Source: Eleginops maclovinus | Lineage: Eukaryota; Chordata; Actinopteri; Perciformes; Eleginopidae | Direction: 5' to 3' | DNA length: 64,000 nt | Assembly: GCF_036324505.1 (NCBI RefSeq) | Contig: NC_086368.1 | Coordinates: 2,542,001 to 2,606,000 of the forward strand | In this document: positions 9,906 to 19,255 of the stretch, in pieces | Numbering within the stretch: position 1 is the stretch's first letter | Layout of the letters: the number at the start of each line of letters is the position of its first letter | Notes under the pieces: model-generated | Seen by the model: the letters and a program-made list of their open reading frames with translations, nothing else | What the model was told of the DNA's origin: nothing | Databases searched by the model: none | Made by a program: the position numbers and the translations under genes

Positions 9906-12052
9906 AGTCAATAATATTTACCTTTAACTTGTTGGGCCACCTCTGCCTTGGTGTCACAATTGACCAGTACATGGTGCTCCACCCACAGCAGAGAAAAGGC
10001 TGGATCCAAGGTGGCTGCTTTGAGGTAGACTGGGTCTGAAAAGGGGGCAGTGATCCCATTTTGAGTCCCGGCCATTTTCACGTTAACCCATTTGTACCGG
10101 ATGCTGCACAGCGCAACATTCCATCTACCGCCGGCTGCAGCGTAGCGCAGCTTTGTTGATTTGTCGTCATTTTCATGAGGCATGCAGCATATAATGCACT
10201 GTCATTGGTTCAAATACACATGAGGTGGGTCTTGTTGGGTTTTTTAAACCACGTGACCACCCAAATGTCGTGTGGTTGGCCGACAATCACGTCAATCAAT
10301 CAGACATTCACGTGCGTTTGTTTTTAACTATTTTAAAGGCAAAACTGGCTACGATCGACGAATACTTTGACAGCGACGACAGCGGTTTGGAATTGGGAGA
10401 GAATGAGGAGTTTGAGAGGGAGGTGGAAGTAGAAGTTTTTGTACCTGATGATCCTTTGGTAGAGGACTTTCCCACCTCTCTCTCATGCCAAGGTGCCTTG
10501 GTCTGTGTGTTGGCATGTTTTAAAATGTTATTTGTGATTTGTTATTTTATCATATCAAATATTTTCCAATCTGATTTTGAGATTTTTTATAAAAATGTGT
10601 TGGTATGTTATTGCTAAGGGAGCATGTTTTAATACAACCTGTGAGTCTTACCTTTTAAATGCAATTTATTTCATGTTTCTATGTGCCTCAGAGGCTTAGA
10701 TATTAAGGTTTTCGTAGACGTTGCCAATTCTTAGTATTTTTTCAGAAAACCCTCAGGAGATAAGGACATTTATATCTATTATACATAGGGTTTTAGAGCC
10801 GTTTTTTGCAGGCGTTTTAGGACTAAATGGGTCAATGAAGATCCCAAGAAATCTTTGGTTCAGGGATGCCTGGAGACTTCCGACCAGGCCGCTCAGGAAA
10901 CCAACTTGAGGCTTCAGCTTCTCAAGGTGATGATTGAGGGACAAGACGGCTGGAACAACTGCACTGATTGTGACGACCTTCTCTCCCTGTGTCAAATCAG
11001 TTTGACAAACGGCTTCAAGATGTCCACCAACTCCTTCAACAGATTCCACACTTGTGGTGTGAATGACAACTCCTTATACCCAGCCTTTTCTAGAATGGCA
11101 CAGAGCTTTAGATGATCACACTGGAGAACTGCCTTTACTTGCCTCAGTGTTGAGTTCCATCTTGTGTTGACTGCAGCAGGGACGCCTTTCTGTTCCCAAA
11201 ATTCACTATCAAACACATCTTTGAATGTTGTGCTTGTGTGCAGCAATGAGCTAAGTTTTGATAACTTGGAAAGAGAAGGACATGCCACTTTTGTTTCTTT
11301 CAAACCGTCTCCCACTACCAGCTGAAGAGTATGCGCAAAACACTGCAGGCGCTGTTTCTTTGCCATAGCAGCATCTACCGTTTGCTGTTCTTCCAGGGTT
11401 AAGTCACACCAGAGACCAGGGTCATCAAGATGACCTCCGTCATCATCCTCTTGTTCACTTGGGAAGCACACAGTGAATGCCTTTAGCATGTTAGCAGCAT
11501 TGTCACTAATAATGTAGTCCAATTTATCTTTGATGTTGTATTCATCGCATATTGACTCAAATTGGTCACAGATTCGTTCAGCTGTGTGTGAGCCTTTGAA
11601 GCGAATGCAGGCCAAGAGATTTGTATTTAGCTGTATCCTCTCTTTAGCTGTCTCTTTCTCTATCCAGTGGACAGTGACACCAAGGAATCCCCACATGTTT
11701 CGGTCAGACCGAATGTCCACAGTGACTGAAACATGCTCAGTGTTGCTCAATTGAGTTTTTAATCTTGAACGTCTCTCCCCAGCGAGGCTCTCTGTTTTTG
11801 ATGTCAACGTTCTGCGACACACTGGGCTGTACTTACTGTCAATTACTGTCAGAAAGTGCCGAAAACTCTTGTGTTCCACAATAGACAGGGAAAGGTTGCA
11901 ATCAATAATCAGGTCGGACAGTATTGCGTTGGTGATAGCCTTCTGCTGTGGATGACTCATGCTGTAATGTGCTTCACGACTGTCCAAGAATTGTGAGATT
12001 GAAGGCTGTTGTGGTTCATCTATGATGCTTCTACTCATCTGGTATTCTTCAA
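9906..12052 (-). pseudogene. hAT-superfamily transposase (ZBED-like), split by a nested element
   Basis: On the minus strand a splice acceptor (gttacag) at about 12053 opens a long exon. It reads MSRSIIDEPQQPSISQFLD, then VTVDIRSDRNMWGFLGVTV, IISDNAANMLKAF, CFAHTLQLVV and VNTRWNSTLRQV. These are the hAT RNase H-like core blocks (first Asp in VDIRSD, second in SDNAAN) and the CxxHxLxL-type insertion-domain motif. A frameshift near 11000 leads into LTQGEKVVTISAVVPAVLSL. The frame is then interrupted at about 10832 by a piggyBac-like insertion and resumes at about 10083 with PVYLKAATLDPAFSLLWVEH, ending at a donor-like site near 9922. The C-terminal hATC dimerisation exon was not found. The copy is inactive because of the insertion, the frameshift and the missing end. 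Confidence 0.85.
10083..10834. mobile_element. piggyBac-like non-autonomous element nested in the hAT transposase
   Basis: The left boundary is TTAA (10083-10086) followed by CCCATTTGTACCGG. The right boundary is CTAAATGGG followed by TCAA (about 10831-10834), a one-base change from TTAA. The ends are therefore imperfect inverted repeats opening CCCATTT, with a TTAA-type target duplication, the hallmark of piggyBac. The hAT reading frame continues on both sides, which independently defines the insertion. Inside, a + strand frame at 10225-10617 encodes an acidic peptide (ATIDEYFDSDDSGLELGENE) resembling the acidic N-terminus of piggyBac proteins, without a catalytic core. Confidence 0.6.
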
Positions 12053-12299
12053 ATCTGTAACAGGTAAGCATATAAAACAGATGTCAGAAAGTCCCTTATA
12101 GCCACACATGAATTGCATTTGAAACGATCTCCTCATATATCAATGCTAACATTGTGTTAATATTTATTTTTGTATTATTATGAATTGTATTGTATACTGT
12201 AAGATTGTGTTTGTTTTAACATTACATTGATACAATACATTTCCATTTTCAGTGTACACTTACTATATTAATTTATATTGTTCCTGCTTTACCTTGCCA
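12053..12299. other. Upstream or intronic sequence of the hAT relic
   Basis: This A/T-rich DNA lies just upstream, on the minus strand, of the hAT exon's splice acceptor. It is probably part of an intron of the hAT gene. No coding exon was recognised. Confidence 0.4.
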
Positions 12300-12304
12300 T
12301 CAAG

Positions 12305-12655
12305 CAGCCCTTTCCGACAGGAAACTGAAGTATGCTTGTTAATTCACTCTCTCCAGCACACCTGATTCCATTGGCAAAAACAGCAATTTTACCTGCATCA
12401 CACAGAAATTGCTGGTCTACTGCTGGCTCAATGATTAAGTTTAATTGTGCTATTCTATGTCTTCGTTGATAGTTCAGCTTTGTTGTGATTTACCTAAATT
12501 ACATAAACGACCTCAATGAGGCAGCAGTAGACTAGCAACTCCTTTGTGCTGCAAAGTAAAATAGCCATTTTTGTCAATGGAATCTGGTGTGCTGGAGAGA
12601 GTGAGATATACTTAGTTTTCCTATCGGAAAAAATCGTCTGGCAGCAAGCTCAAAT
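12305..12655. repeat. Foldback element (long imperfect hairpin)
   Basis: The arm at about 12305-12445 is the reverse complement of the arm at about 12510-12655, at roughly three-quarters identity by eye. A core CACTCTCTCCAGCACACC is shared, followed by GATTCCATTG in both. The loop is about 65 bp. This is the layout of a foldback MITE and it could form a hairpin RNA. Confidence 0.65.
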
Positions 12656-12958
12656 GGTACACATATTTATAATATAAAGTACATTAAACTGACCTTGATT
12701 TGACTAGGCTTGCTTTAGTTTTGCTGCTGGCAGCAGTCTACTGTGTATGATCCACTGACTAGCTGCTAAGTACATACAATCTCGCTTCAAAAAACCCTTA
12801 ACTATCCTTTTACAATATGAGTATGGATAAGTTCACTATTTTGCACTTTGAGCCCCATTTCTGGTTGTCTAGGATGAAATAGTGTGTTTGACACTGACAT
12901 TTTAACGATTGGTCCCCCATGCTGCATGTACGGGCATTCATAAAGCGGTCCTTAAATC

Positions 12959-14060
12959 AGGGTGCGAACTGGAGGGGAGCAGGGGGAGCTATAGCTCCCC
13001 TAGTGGTGACATGAGCTCCCCTGGGAACATGGTTTGCGAAATTTTAGGGGAGCTCTCTAAAATATTGATATGATGACCAAATAAATGCCATTTTGGGTAA
13101 TGTTTTTTTCAAAGGTGTAAAATAAATGAAATAAAATTCTATTCATAGTTGTCAGGCTGTATGACGTCAAAATGCCCAGTTGGCGGGCAAGAAAGGCATT
13201 CGATAGCTGTCTAGTTCTACCACCGGAATTTACCTAGGATCACCGATTACCTTTCATTCAAAATCAATGAATATCTCTACCTTAATGTGTTCTGACTGAG
13301 TAATACAATGCAAGACAGTTGTTGTTCGGTTGGTTGTTCAAATCGGCGAGGAGACAAGCCAGGACTAGGCATATCAGCAGCAGAAAAAAAACAGGTTGTG
13401 GTTACAGTCAATAAGACGTGACCCCTGCCTTCGGAGATGCCATCAAAGTTTGGCAGCCCTCAAAGTATACACGTGAATAGTTGAATTTGCAAATAATTAT
13501 TTTCTTACAAATCAGCCCTCTGTCTCAAAACAAGCTTCAGCAGCTAACTGGTAAAGTGTAGGCTGAACTAGGTTAGCCTACTGTTATCCTGGGAAAGCAT
13601 AGCATCCTCTGAGCTAGATAACTCTCACCCGCAATTTGCGATATTCAGCCAGTCTATGAAACTACACGATTCATAACACGGTGACGGTGGTTTAAGTATT
13701 TTAATTACATAAGGTGAACTTACCATTTGATAAAACGATCACTGCAAAGACACATACTTTGAGGGTTGTTTTGACTTTGGAAGCTTTTCTGGGGTAGGAG
13801 CATCGTCTGAGTTTTCTTTATCTGCTGGTAGCCTATGCGATAAAAACATCGTCCGGACTTGTCTCTTAGCCGATTTGAACAATCAACCGAGCAACAACTG
13901 TCTTGCATTGTACTACCTTATTCAGACAATGTTAAGCAAAGAGATATTAAGTGATTTTGAATGAAAGGTAATCGGTTCGTTAATTCCAGTGGCTGACAGC
14001 TGTGGAAAGCTTTTCTTGCACTCCAACGTGCATTCTGACGTCACGTGAAAACTATCAATT
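12959..14060. mobile_element. Converging pair of THAP-like transposon 5' ends (inverted repeat)
   Basis: A hAT-like terminus CAGGGTGCGAACTGG lies at 12959 (+). About 350 bp further, ATG 13307 opens MQDSCCSVGCSNRRGDK-like coding on +. A diverged reverse-complement copy lies at about 13720-14060, with ATG 13908 on -. It reads MQDSCCSVDCSNRLRDKSG and continues CFYRIGYQQIKK. The CxxxxC motif with a following FYR resembles the start of a THAP zinc finger. The 5' flanks are also homologous (GACGTCAAAATGC versus GACGTCAGAATGC; the ACCTTTCATTCAAAATCA block in both arms). The two copies face each other with about 320 bp between them. Each has only a first exon. Confidence 0.5.
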
Positions 14061-14197
14061 TAGAGTTTATGATTCATGAAAAAAGTGTCGCCTGCTTGCC
14101 GCTGTTTGCAGCTCCGCCCACTACCAATTCACTCACGTGATCGTTTATTTACTGTAGCACTACATGTTTACAAGGTATTGTTGCTGCTGCTGACAGT

Positions 14198-14555
14198 ATG
14201 TTGAAAAGAAAAAAACAACAACTTACACTGGGCAATTTCTTTAAAAAGACTGCCAAACAACTTGATAAAGAAGACCAAACGAATGTAGCTGGTGGAAGCA
14301 CATCCTTTGTGACTGCTGTTACAACAGTACCGAGAGAGGAGGGAGCTAATGTCAGTGCTGCTAGTGCTAACTTGACAGTTAAAGATAACTTGTGTGCTGA
14401 AGAGACACAAGAAGATGAGCCAAGAGAAGAGGCTTCTAACGTGATGACTACAATTACCATAGTAGAGGTCGAAGGAGATATGGAAGAAGATGATGATGTT
14501 GCTGATGACCACCCCACTTGTGCTTCCTCTTCCTCCCTGCCTGCTGCTCGAGATC
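14198..14555 (+). CDS. N-terminal fragment of an unrecognised, probably transposon-derived protein with a PIP-box-like motif
   Basis: ATG 14198 opens MLKRKKQQLTLGNFFKKTAK, then an acidic low-complexity region (EEDDDVADDHP) until the frame runs into a 26-base G run at 14556. The segment QLTLGNFF fits the PCNA-interacting (PIP) box consensus Q-x-x-hydrophobic-x-x-aromatic-aromatic, preceded by basic residues. Several transposase N-termini begin similarly. No catalytic domain is present, and the frame is cut by the G run and the Gmr1-type element to its right. It is not known whether it is expressed. Confidence 0.4.
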
Positions 14556-14581
14556 GGGGGGGGGGGGGGGGGGGGGGGGGG
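14556..14581. repeat. Poly-G run (26 bases) at an element junction
   Basis: This is an uninterrupted G run exactly between two unrelated element fragments. It may mark a recombination breakpoint or an assembly join over a hard-to-sequence tract. Confidence 0.85.
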
Positions 14582-15280
14582 TGAAGTTGCTGCGGTGCCC
14601 CTCAACCCACGACCCGGCCCCTTCCCACCCAAGCCCTACCTCATCTCTCTCTCTCTCTCTCTCCCCAGGATCCAGCCTCCGCCTCTGGTCGTCCGGCACC
14701 ACGGGGGGCTCCTCAGGCGCCAGGGCAAAGTGCTGGCGGTGCGGGCAGCCCGGCCACTTCCGGCGGGAGTGTCCCATGATGGAGGTTGGACAGTTGGTCC
14801 GGGTTGCGGGACCGCCAGTTGCCTCCCCCGGTTTAGAAGGGACGTACCGTATACCGGTATGTATACAGGGGGTACCCACCAGGCTCTGATGGACACGGGC
14901 TGTAATCAGACGATGATCCATCAGCGCTTGGTTCGGCCGGGGGCATTGGTTGAAGCATCGTGGGTGAAGGTGAGGTGTGTGCATGGGGATATTCACCAGT
15001 ACCCGGAGGTGACTCTGGAAATATCTTTTAGGGGAAAAAAGCATAGAGTCAGGGCTGGAGTTAGTACTCGCCTCACGCACCCTCTGATCTTGGGAACAAA
15101 TTGGCCGGGGTTTGCTAAGCTAGCGGGGGCTATGGGGGTGCGTTCACGGGAGTCAGGGAAATGTGAGTGGTGTGCTGTGTTGAGTGGCGAATCGGAAGCG
15201 GCTGACGGCGACGAAGGGGGAACAGACACGGAGGGGGCCGGGGAGGTCCCTCTACCACCGGAGGGTGCCGGGGAGGCCCT

Positions 15281-16348
15281 TTGCCCCCGCCAGTGTTCCC
15301 GGTTGAGGATTTCCCCCTCGAACAGTCTAGGGATGGGACCCTTCAGCACGCTTTCGATCAGGTGGTGAGTATTGATGGCTCCCAGCTACACCCAAACACA
15401 GCACTCACACACCCACACTTTGTTGTTATTAGGGACAGGCTGTATCGTGTGAGCCGTGACACACAGACAGGAGAGATCAATACCCATGCTCATCACAACC
15501 CCATGTCAGGTCACCTAGGGTACGATAAGACACTACACCGGATCATGGCCCGATTTTATTGGCCGGGCATTCGCGCGGATGTGAAGCGGTGGTGTGCATC
15601 CTGCAGCGAATGTCAGCTGGTTAATCCGCCGGCCACCCCAAAAGCGCCTCTGCGCCCACTCCCATTAATTGAGGTGCCTTTTGAGAGAGTTGGTATGGAC
15701 CTCATCGGGCCATTAGACCGGAGTGCACGGGGATATCGCTTTGTACTAGTCCTAGTGGATTATGCAACACGATATCCCGAGGCAGTGCCGTTGTGCAATA
15801 TCTCTGCAAAGAGCGTTGCACAGGCACTGTTTCATATAATCTCCCGAGTCGGGATCCAGAAAGAGATCCTGACTGACCAGGTCACGTCATTTATGTCACG
15901 CACACTACGCGAGTTGTATGAACTGTTGGGCGTCCGCTCGATCCGGACTAGCGTTTACCATCCATAGACCGATGGCCTGGTGGAGCGGTTTAACAAAACG
16001 CTAAAGAACATGGTTCGTAAATTCGTTCACGAGGATAGCCGTAATTGGGATAAATGGCTAGACCATCTGTTGTTTGCAGTGCGGGAGGTGCCTCAGTCCT
16101 CCACGGGATTTTCTCCCTTTGAACTGCTGTTTGGCAGGAAGCCACGGGGTGTTTTGGACCTATTTAAAGAAAACTGGGAGGAGGGTCCGAGCACAAGTAA
16201 AAACGAAATTCAGTACGTTATGGACCTGCGAGCAAAACTCCATTCACTGGGGCAGTTATCACGGGGAGAATTTGCTGCAGGCTCAGGAACGTCAGCAGCG
16301 CCTGTACAACAGAGGGTCGAAACTGAGACAATTTTCACCGGGAGATAA
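15281..16348 (+). pseudogene. Gmr1-type integrase, one in-frame stop
   Basis: The zinc-binding HHCC region reads HAHHNPMSGHLGYDKTLHR with CASCSECQ. The catalytic core shows GMDLIGPLDR (first Asp), EILTDQVTSFMS (second Asp) and GLVERFNKTLK (Glu), then STGFSPFELLFGRKP. The frame is broken by TAG at 15965-15967, where the conserved YHPQTDG motif would read Gln. After 16250 the frame shifts, and the remainder (SPGDKVLVLLP, then LAKWQGPFVV, the C-terminal GPF module) is read in another frame up to about 16560. Confidence 0.85.
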
Positions 16349-16768
16349 AGTACTTGTGTTACTCCCGACTTCTAGCTCCAAATTACTCGCCAAGTGGCAA
16401 GGGCCCTTCGTGGTCACACGACGAGTGGGGGACGTAGATTATGAGCTGGTGCGTTCTGACAGGGGGGGAGCAACACAGATCTACCACGTAAACCTCCTTA
16501 AAACATGGAGGGAAGTGGCGTCTGCTTCTCTGGCCACCACGGTGATAGAAAGAGATGAGTTGGGACCGGAGGTCGTTATTAACACCGAATTAACCCCGGT
16601 CTGTTGCGGCGACCATCTCTCACCCGGTCAGATGGCAGACGTTGCCACGTTGCAAGGGCGGTTTGCCGATGTGTTCTCCCCGCTGCCAGGGCGCACCTCT
16701 CTCATAAACCACCGCATAGAAACGCCCCCGGGCGTGGCCATTCGTTCACGGCCCTATCGGCTGCCTGA

Positions 16769-17674
16769 TGCCGGCTGCACACTACATGCGGAAAATGACT
16801 CCGGTGGCCGGAATACGCCATCTAGTGGACACCGTACTACCTAAAAAAAAAAATCCGTACAAGTCGAGGCTCCGGTAAAAAAAAAAAAAAAACATGGCGG
16901 ACGGGTCTGAGAAAATCATCCTGGCGGTTTCAGGGCACCGGGTGCTGTACGACCTGTCCGCAGAGGGATACAGAAATATAAACATCAAAGCTATGGCGTG
17001 GGAGGATGTAGCACGCACGGCAGGCAAGACAGGTCCGTTCAAATCTTTTGGTTGGTTTATTATGACGCCGATGTCACGATAGCATAGCTAGCGCTGCTAG
17101 CGCAGCATAGCTATCGTTTTAGCTGTCCCGAGTGAATGAATGAAACGTGAATTATTTTGGTATGAGGGAGCATGGATATTTGCACATGTTATGTAACATG
17201 TGCAAAACTCCATTCTAGACCATCTATGTTTGAACTCTCTCTGATCATATTGCTTATTGTGGAACAGACACAATCAGACATGCATCTCCCCCATTGCAAA
17301 CACAAATTGAGAACATCAACCTTTATTTACATTAAATACAGTAGCATTTAATTTACACTTCAAATTATGAATGAAAAATATTCACAATTACACTTGTAAT
17401 GTTGTTTTTATTATTATAACAGCAAAGTAATTTACGTTTGTTTATTGGCACCATAGCAACAACAACTTCCGGTCCTACCAGCCGTACGGTCGAGCTTTGC
17501 GGTTGACCGGAGGAGTTCAATATTTTTAACGTATGCGGAGGGCCTCGGATGCGGTGTTTCTTCCGCACCGCTCTCGACCGGAGCTGATCGCATACGGAGT
17601 GCGGATCTCCATTGACATTGAATGACTTCCGGTCAAATCGGATACGTATTACCGCATGTAGTGTGCAGCCGGCA
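16769..17674 (+). mobile_element. 906-bp Harbinger-like element nested in the Gmr1-type RT gene
   Basis: The ends are inverted repeats of at least 22 bp: TGCCGGCTGCACACTACATG at 16769 and its reverse complement ending at 17674. They are flanked by a 3-bp duplication TGA (16766-16768 and 17675-17677). The RT frame stops at YRLP just before and resumes directly after, so both boundaries are defined by the host element. Inside, ATG 16894 opens MADGSEKIILAVSGHRVLYD with LSAEGYRNINIKAMAWEDVA, a MADF/Myb-like DNA-binding domain of the kind encoded by the second gene of PIF/Harbinger elements. No DDE transposase is present, so the copy is non-autonomous. A palindromic AGCGCTGCTAGCGC lies near 17090. 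Confidence 0.75.
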
Positions 17675-18474
17675 TGAACACAAGAGGAAAATTGTTCAGG
17701 CGGAGCTTCAGGCTATGCTAGAGATGGGAGTAATAGAAGAGTCCACCAGTGACTGGTGTTGCCCTGTCGTGCTGGTACATAAGCCGGACGGGTCAATCCG
17801 GTTCTGTGTGGACTACCGCAGGGTTAACGAGGTGTCCAAATTCGATGCTTATCCAATGCCCCGGGTCGACGAACTCCTGGATCAGCTAGGCACTGCTCGT
17901 TTTTATACGACACTGGATTTAACCAAGGGCTACTGGCAGATTCCCCTTTCTCCAGAGTCGAAGGAAAAAACGGCCTTCTCCACTCCGTACGGTTTGTACC
18001 AATTTGTCACACTTCCTTTCGGGTTGTTCGGGTTTGAGAGGGTTAAGAAAGCCCTCTGTGGAAAGCCGCTTCTGTTCACCCCTAACTTCTGTCTACCTTT
18101 TGTTTTGCAGACCGACGCCTCGAACAGTGGGGTGGGGGCCGTTTTGTCCCAGCAGGTAGAGGGGGTCGACCGCCCCGTACTGTACATTAGCCGTAAGCTG
18201 GCTCAGAGGGAGGTGAACTACAGTACGGTGGAAAAGGAGTGCCTCGCCATATGGTGGGCCGTCGGCGCCCTGCGTTACTACCTCCTGGGGCGCCCTTTCA
18301 CCCTCTATTCGGACCATGCCCCGCTCCAGTGGCTCCACCGCATGAAGGATGCCAACGCCCGGATCACTCGTTGGTATCTGGCGTTACAGCCGTTTAACTT
18401 CAAGGTGATCCACAGGCCGGGTAACCGGATGGTCGTGGCTGATTTCCTCTCCCTCGGCGGAGGGGGGGGGGGAG
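17675..18474 (+). pseudogene. Gmr1-type reverse transcriptase / RNase H, palm box deleted
   Basis: The frame opens with HKRKIVQAELQAMLEMGVIE, followed by CPVVLVHKPDGSIRFCVDYR, TTLDLTKGYWQIPLS (motif A) and YQFVTLPFGL. It then jumps to FERVKKALCGKPLL near 18035. The segment that should carry the catalytic YxDD box is missing, so an internal deletion has removed the palm. RNase H follows intact: FVLQTDASNSGVGAVLSQ, VEKECLAIWWAV and LYSDHAPLQWL. It ends with the tether-like VIHRPGNRMVVADFLS. Confidence 0.85.
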
Positions 18475-18522
18475 TCAGCTGTCGGCCGGCGGGATCCCGG
18501 CCTGAGTCGGGCGGTGGGGGTA

Positions 18523-18832
18523 TGTGGCAACCGGGTGTGGTTAGAGCGCCGGCTGCTGGGGTGAGGGGAGTGGCTCGGCCGGAGACCAGACAGCTGATCG
18601 GAATCAGGTAATCAGGCATTTAATATAAAGCATGTTGGTAACCTGGTTCTGATCTGTCTTGCAGTAGGCTGGGTCCTGGGAAGACGACACACCCCGTCCT
18701 GGCCTTGCCCGTCCTAAAAATACCGCGGAGCTGGCTGTTGTGTGCACATTTCTCGAACAATAAACGCTGTTGTTTTTGCCCAACCCCGAACGCTTCCGTC
18801 TCTTACCTTTTGTTTGAGCCATCCCGCTCACA
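18523..18832 (+). repeat. 3' LTR of the Gmr1-type element
   Basis: The LTR begins TGTGGCAACC directly after a purine-rich PPT and ends GCTCACA, giving TGTG/CACA terminal inverted bases. It has an AATAAA polyadenylation signal near 18761. Length is about 310 bp. No matching 5' LTR is present in the window. Confidence 0.7.
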
Positions 18833-19145
18833 ATGTTTTACAGACTGCAGTTCTTTTTTTGTTGACCACCTCAACGTTTTTAAATCCAAACGAAACTACC
18901 CGTGGTATCATTGTTGCCTACTCGGCGCCTTATAGTTTGTTCCGCCTCATTTGTTGTCCAGTACTTTGATTGGTTGGATGCTGTCCGATCAAAACAACGT
19001 GGATCTAATTTGATTGGATGTCATGCCACACACACGTTACGCACACAGATGCACACAGGTGCAAAGAGAAATAGCTCTGTCCATGTCAACATACTTTTTA
19101 ATCTTTGGGTTTGGGGAAAGTAGCAAGCGAGTCACTGATGTTAAA

Positions 19146-19255
19146 GTCAAAGTGCAAATCATTTTAGATTTTGTCAAGTCAAGTCTAAAGTCATCAAATT
19201 CATGACTCGAGTCTGACTCGAGTCCAAGTCATGTGACTCGAGTCCACAACTCTGC
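19146..19255. repeat. Short GACTCGAGTC-type dispersed repeat
   Basis: The palindrome-rich unit (GACTCGAGTC occurring three times with AAGTCA spacers) resembles dispersed fish repeats. It has no coding content. Confidence 0.55.

Larger units (their letters stand above)
14582..18832 (+). mobile_element. Gmr1-type Ty3/gypsy LTR retrotransposon, 5'-truncated and defective
   Basis: Domains in order on +: CCHC knuckle CWRCGQPGHFRRECP (about 14731-14775); aspartic protease QALMDTGCNQTM (about 14880); integrase (15281-16348) with HHCC, Asp, Asp and Glu; an integrase C-terminal GKDY-like segment; then reverse transcriptase and RNase H (16.6 kb and 17.68-18.46 kb); PPT-like GGGCGGTGGGGGTA; and a 3' LTR. 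The integrase lies before RT/RNase H, as in Ty1/copia, although the protein sequences are gypsy-like. That order defines the Gmr1 group of fish and other deuterostome elements. Defects: no 5' LTR or most of gag, frameshifts near 14870, 15300 and 16255, a TAG stop at 15965 in the integrase, a Harbinger-like insertion at 16769, and loss of the RT catalytic palm box. Confidence 0.82.

Noticed and set aside
10225..10617. Stand-alone acidic protein gene
   Set aside because: It lies wholly inside the piggyBac-like insertion and has no catalytic core, so it is described there as a relic.
14454..15349. Antisense open frames of 118-208 codons over the Gmr1-type protease region
   Set aside because: They are GC-rich shadow frames. 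The sense strand carries the zinc knuckle and protease motifs.
14582..18480. Two separate rearranged gypsy elements (integrase from one, RT from another)
   Set aside because: The integrase-before-RT order, uniform orientation and single 3' LTR after RNase H fit the known Gmr1 order without any rearrangement beyond the nested insertion.
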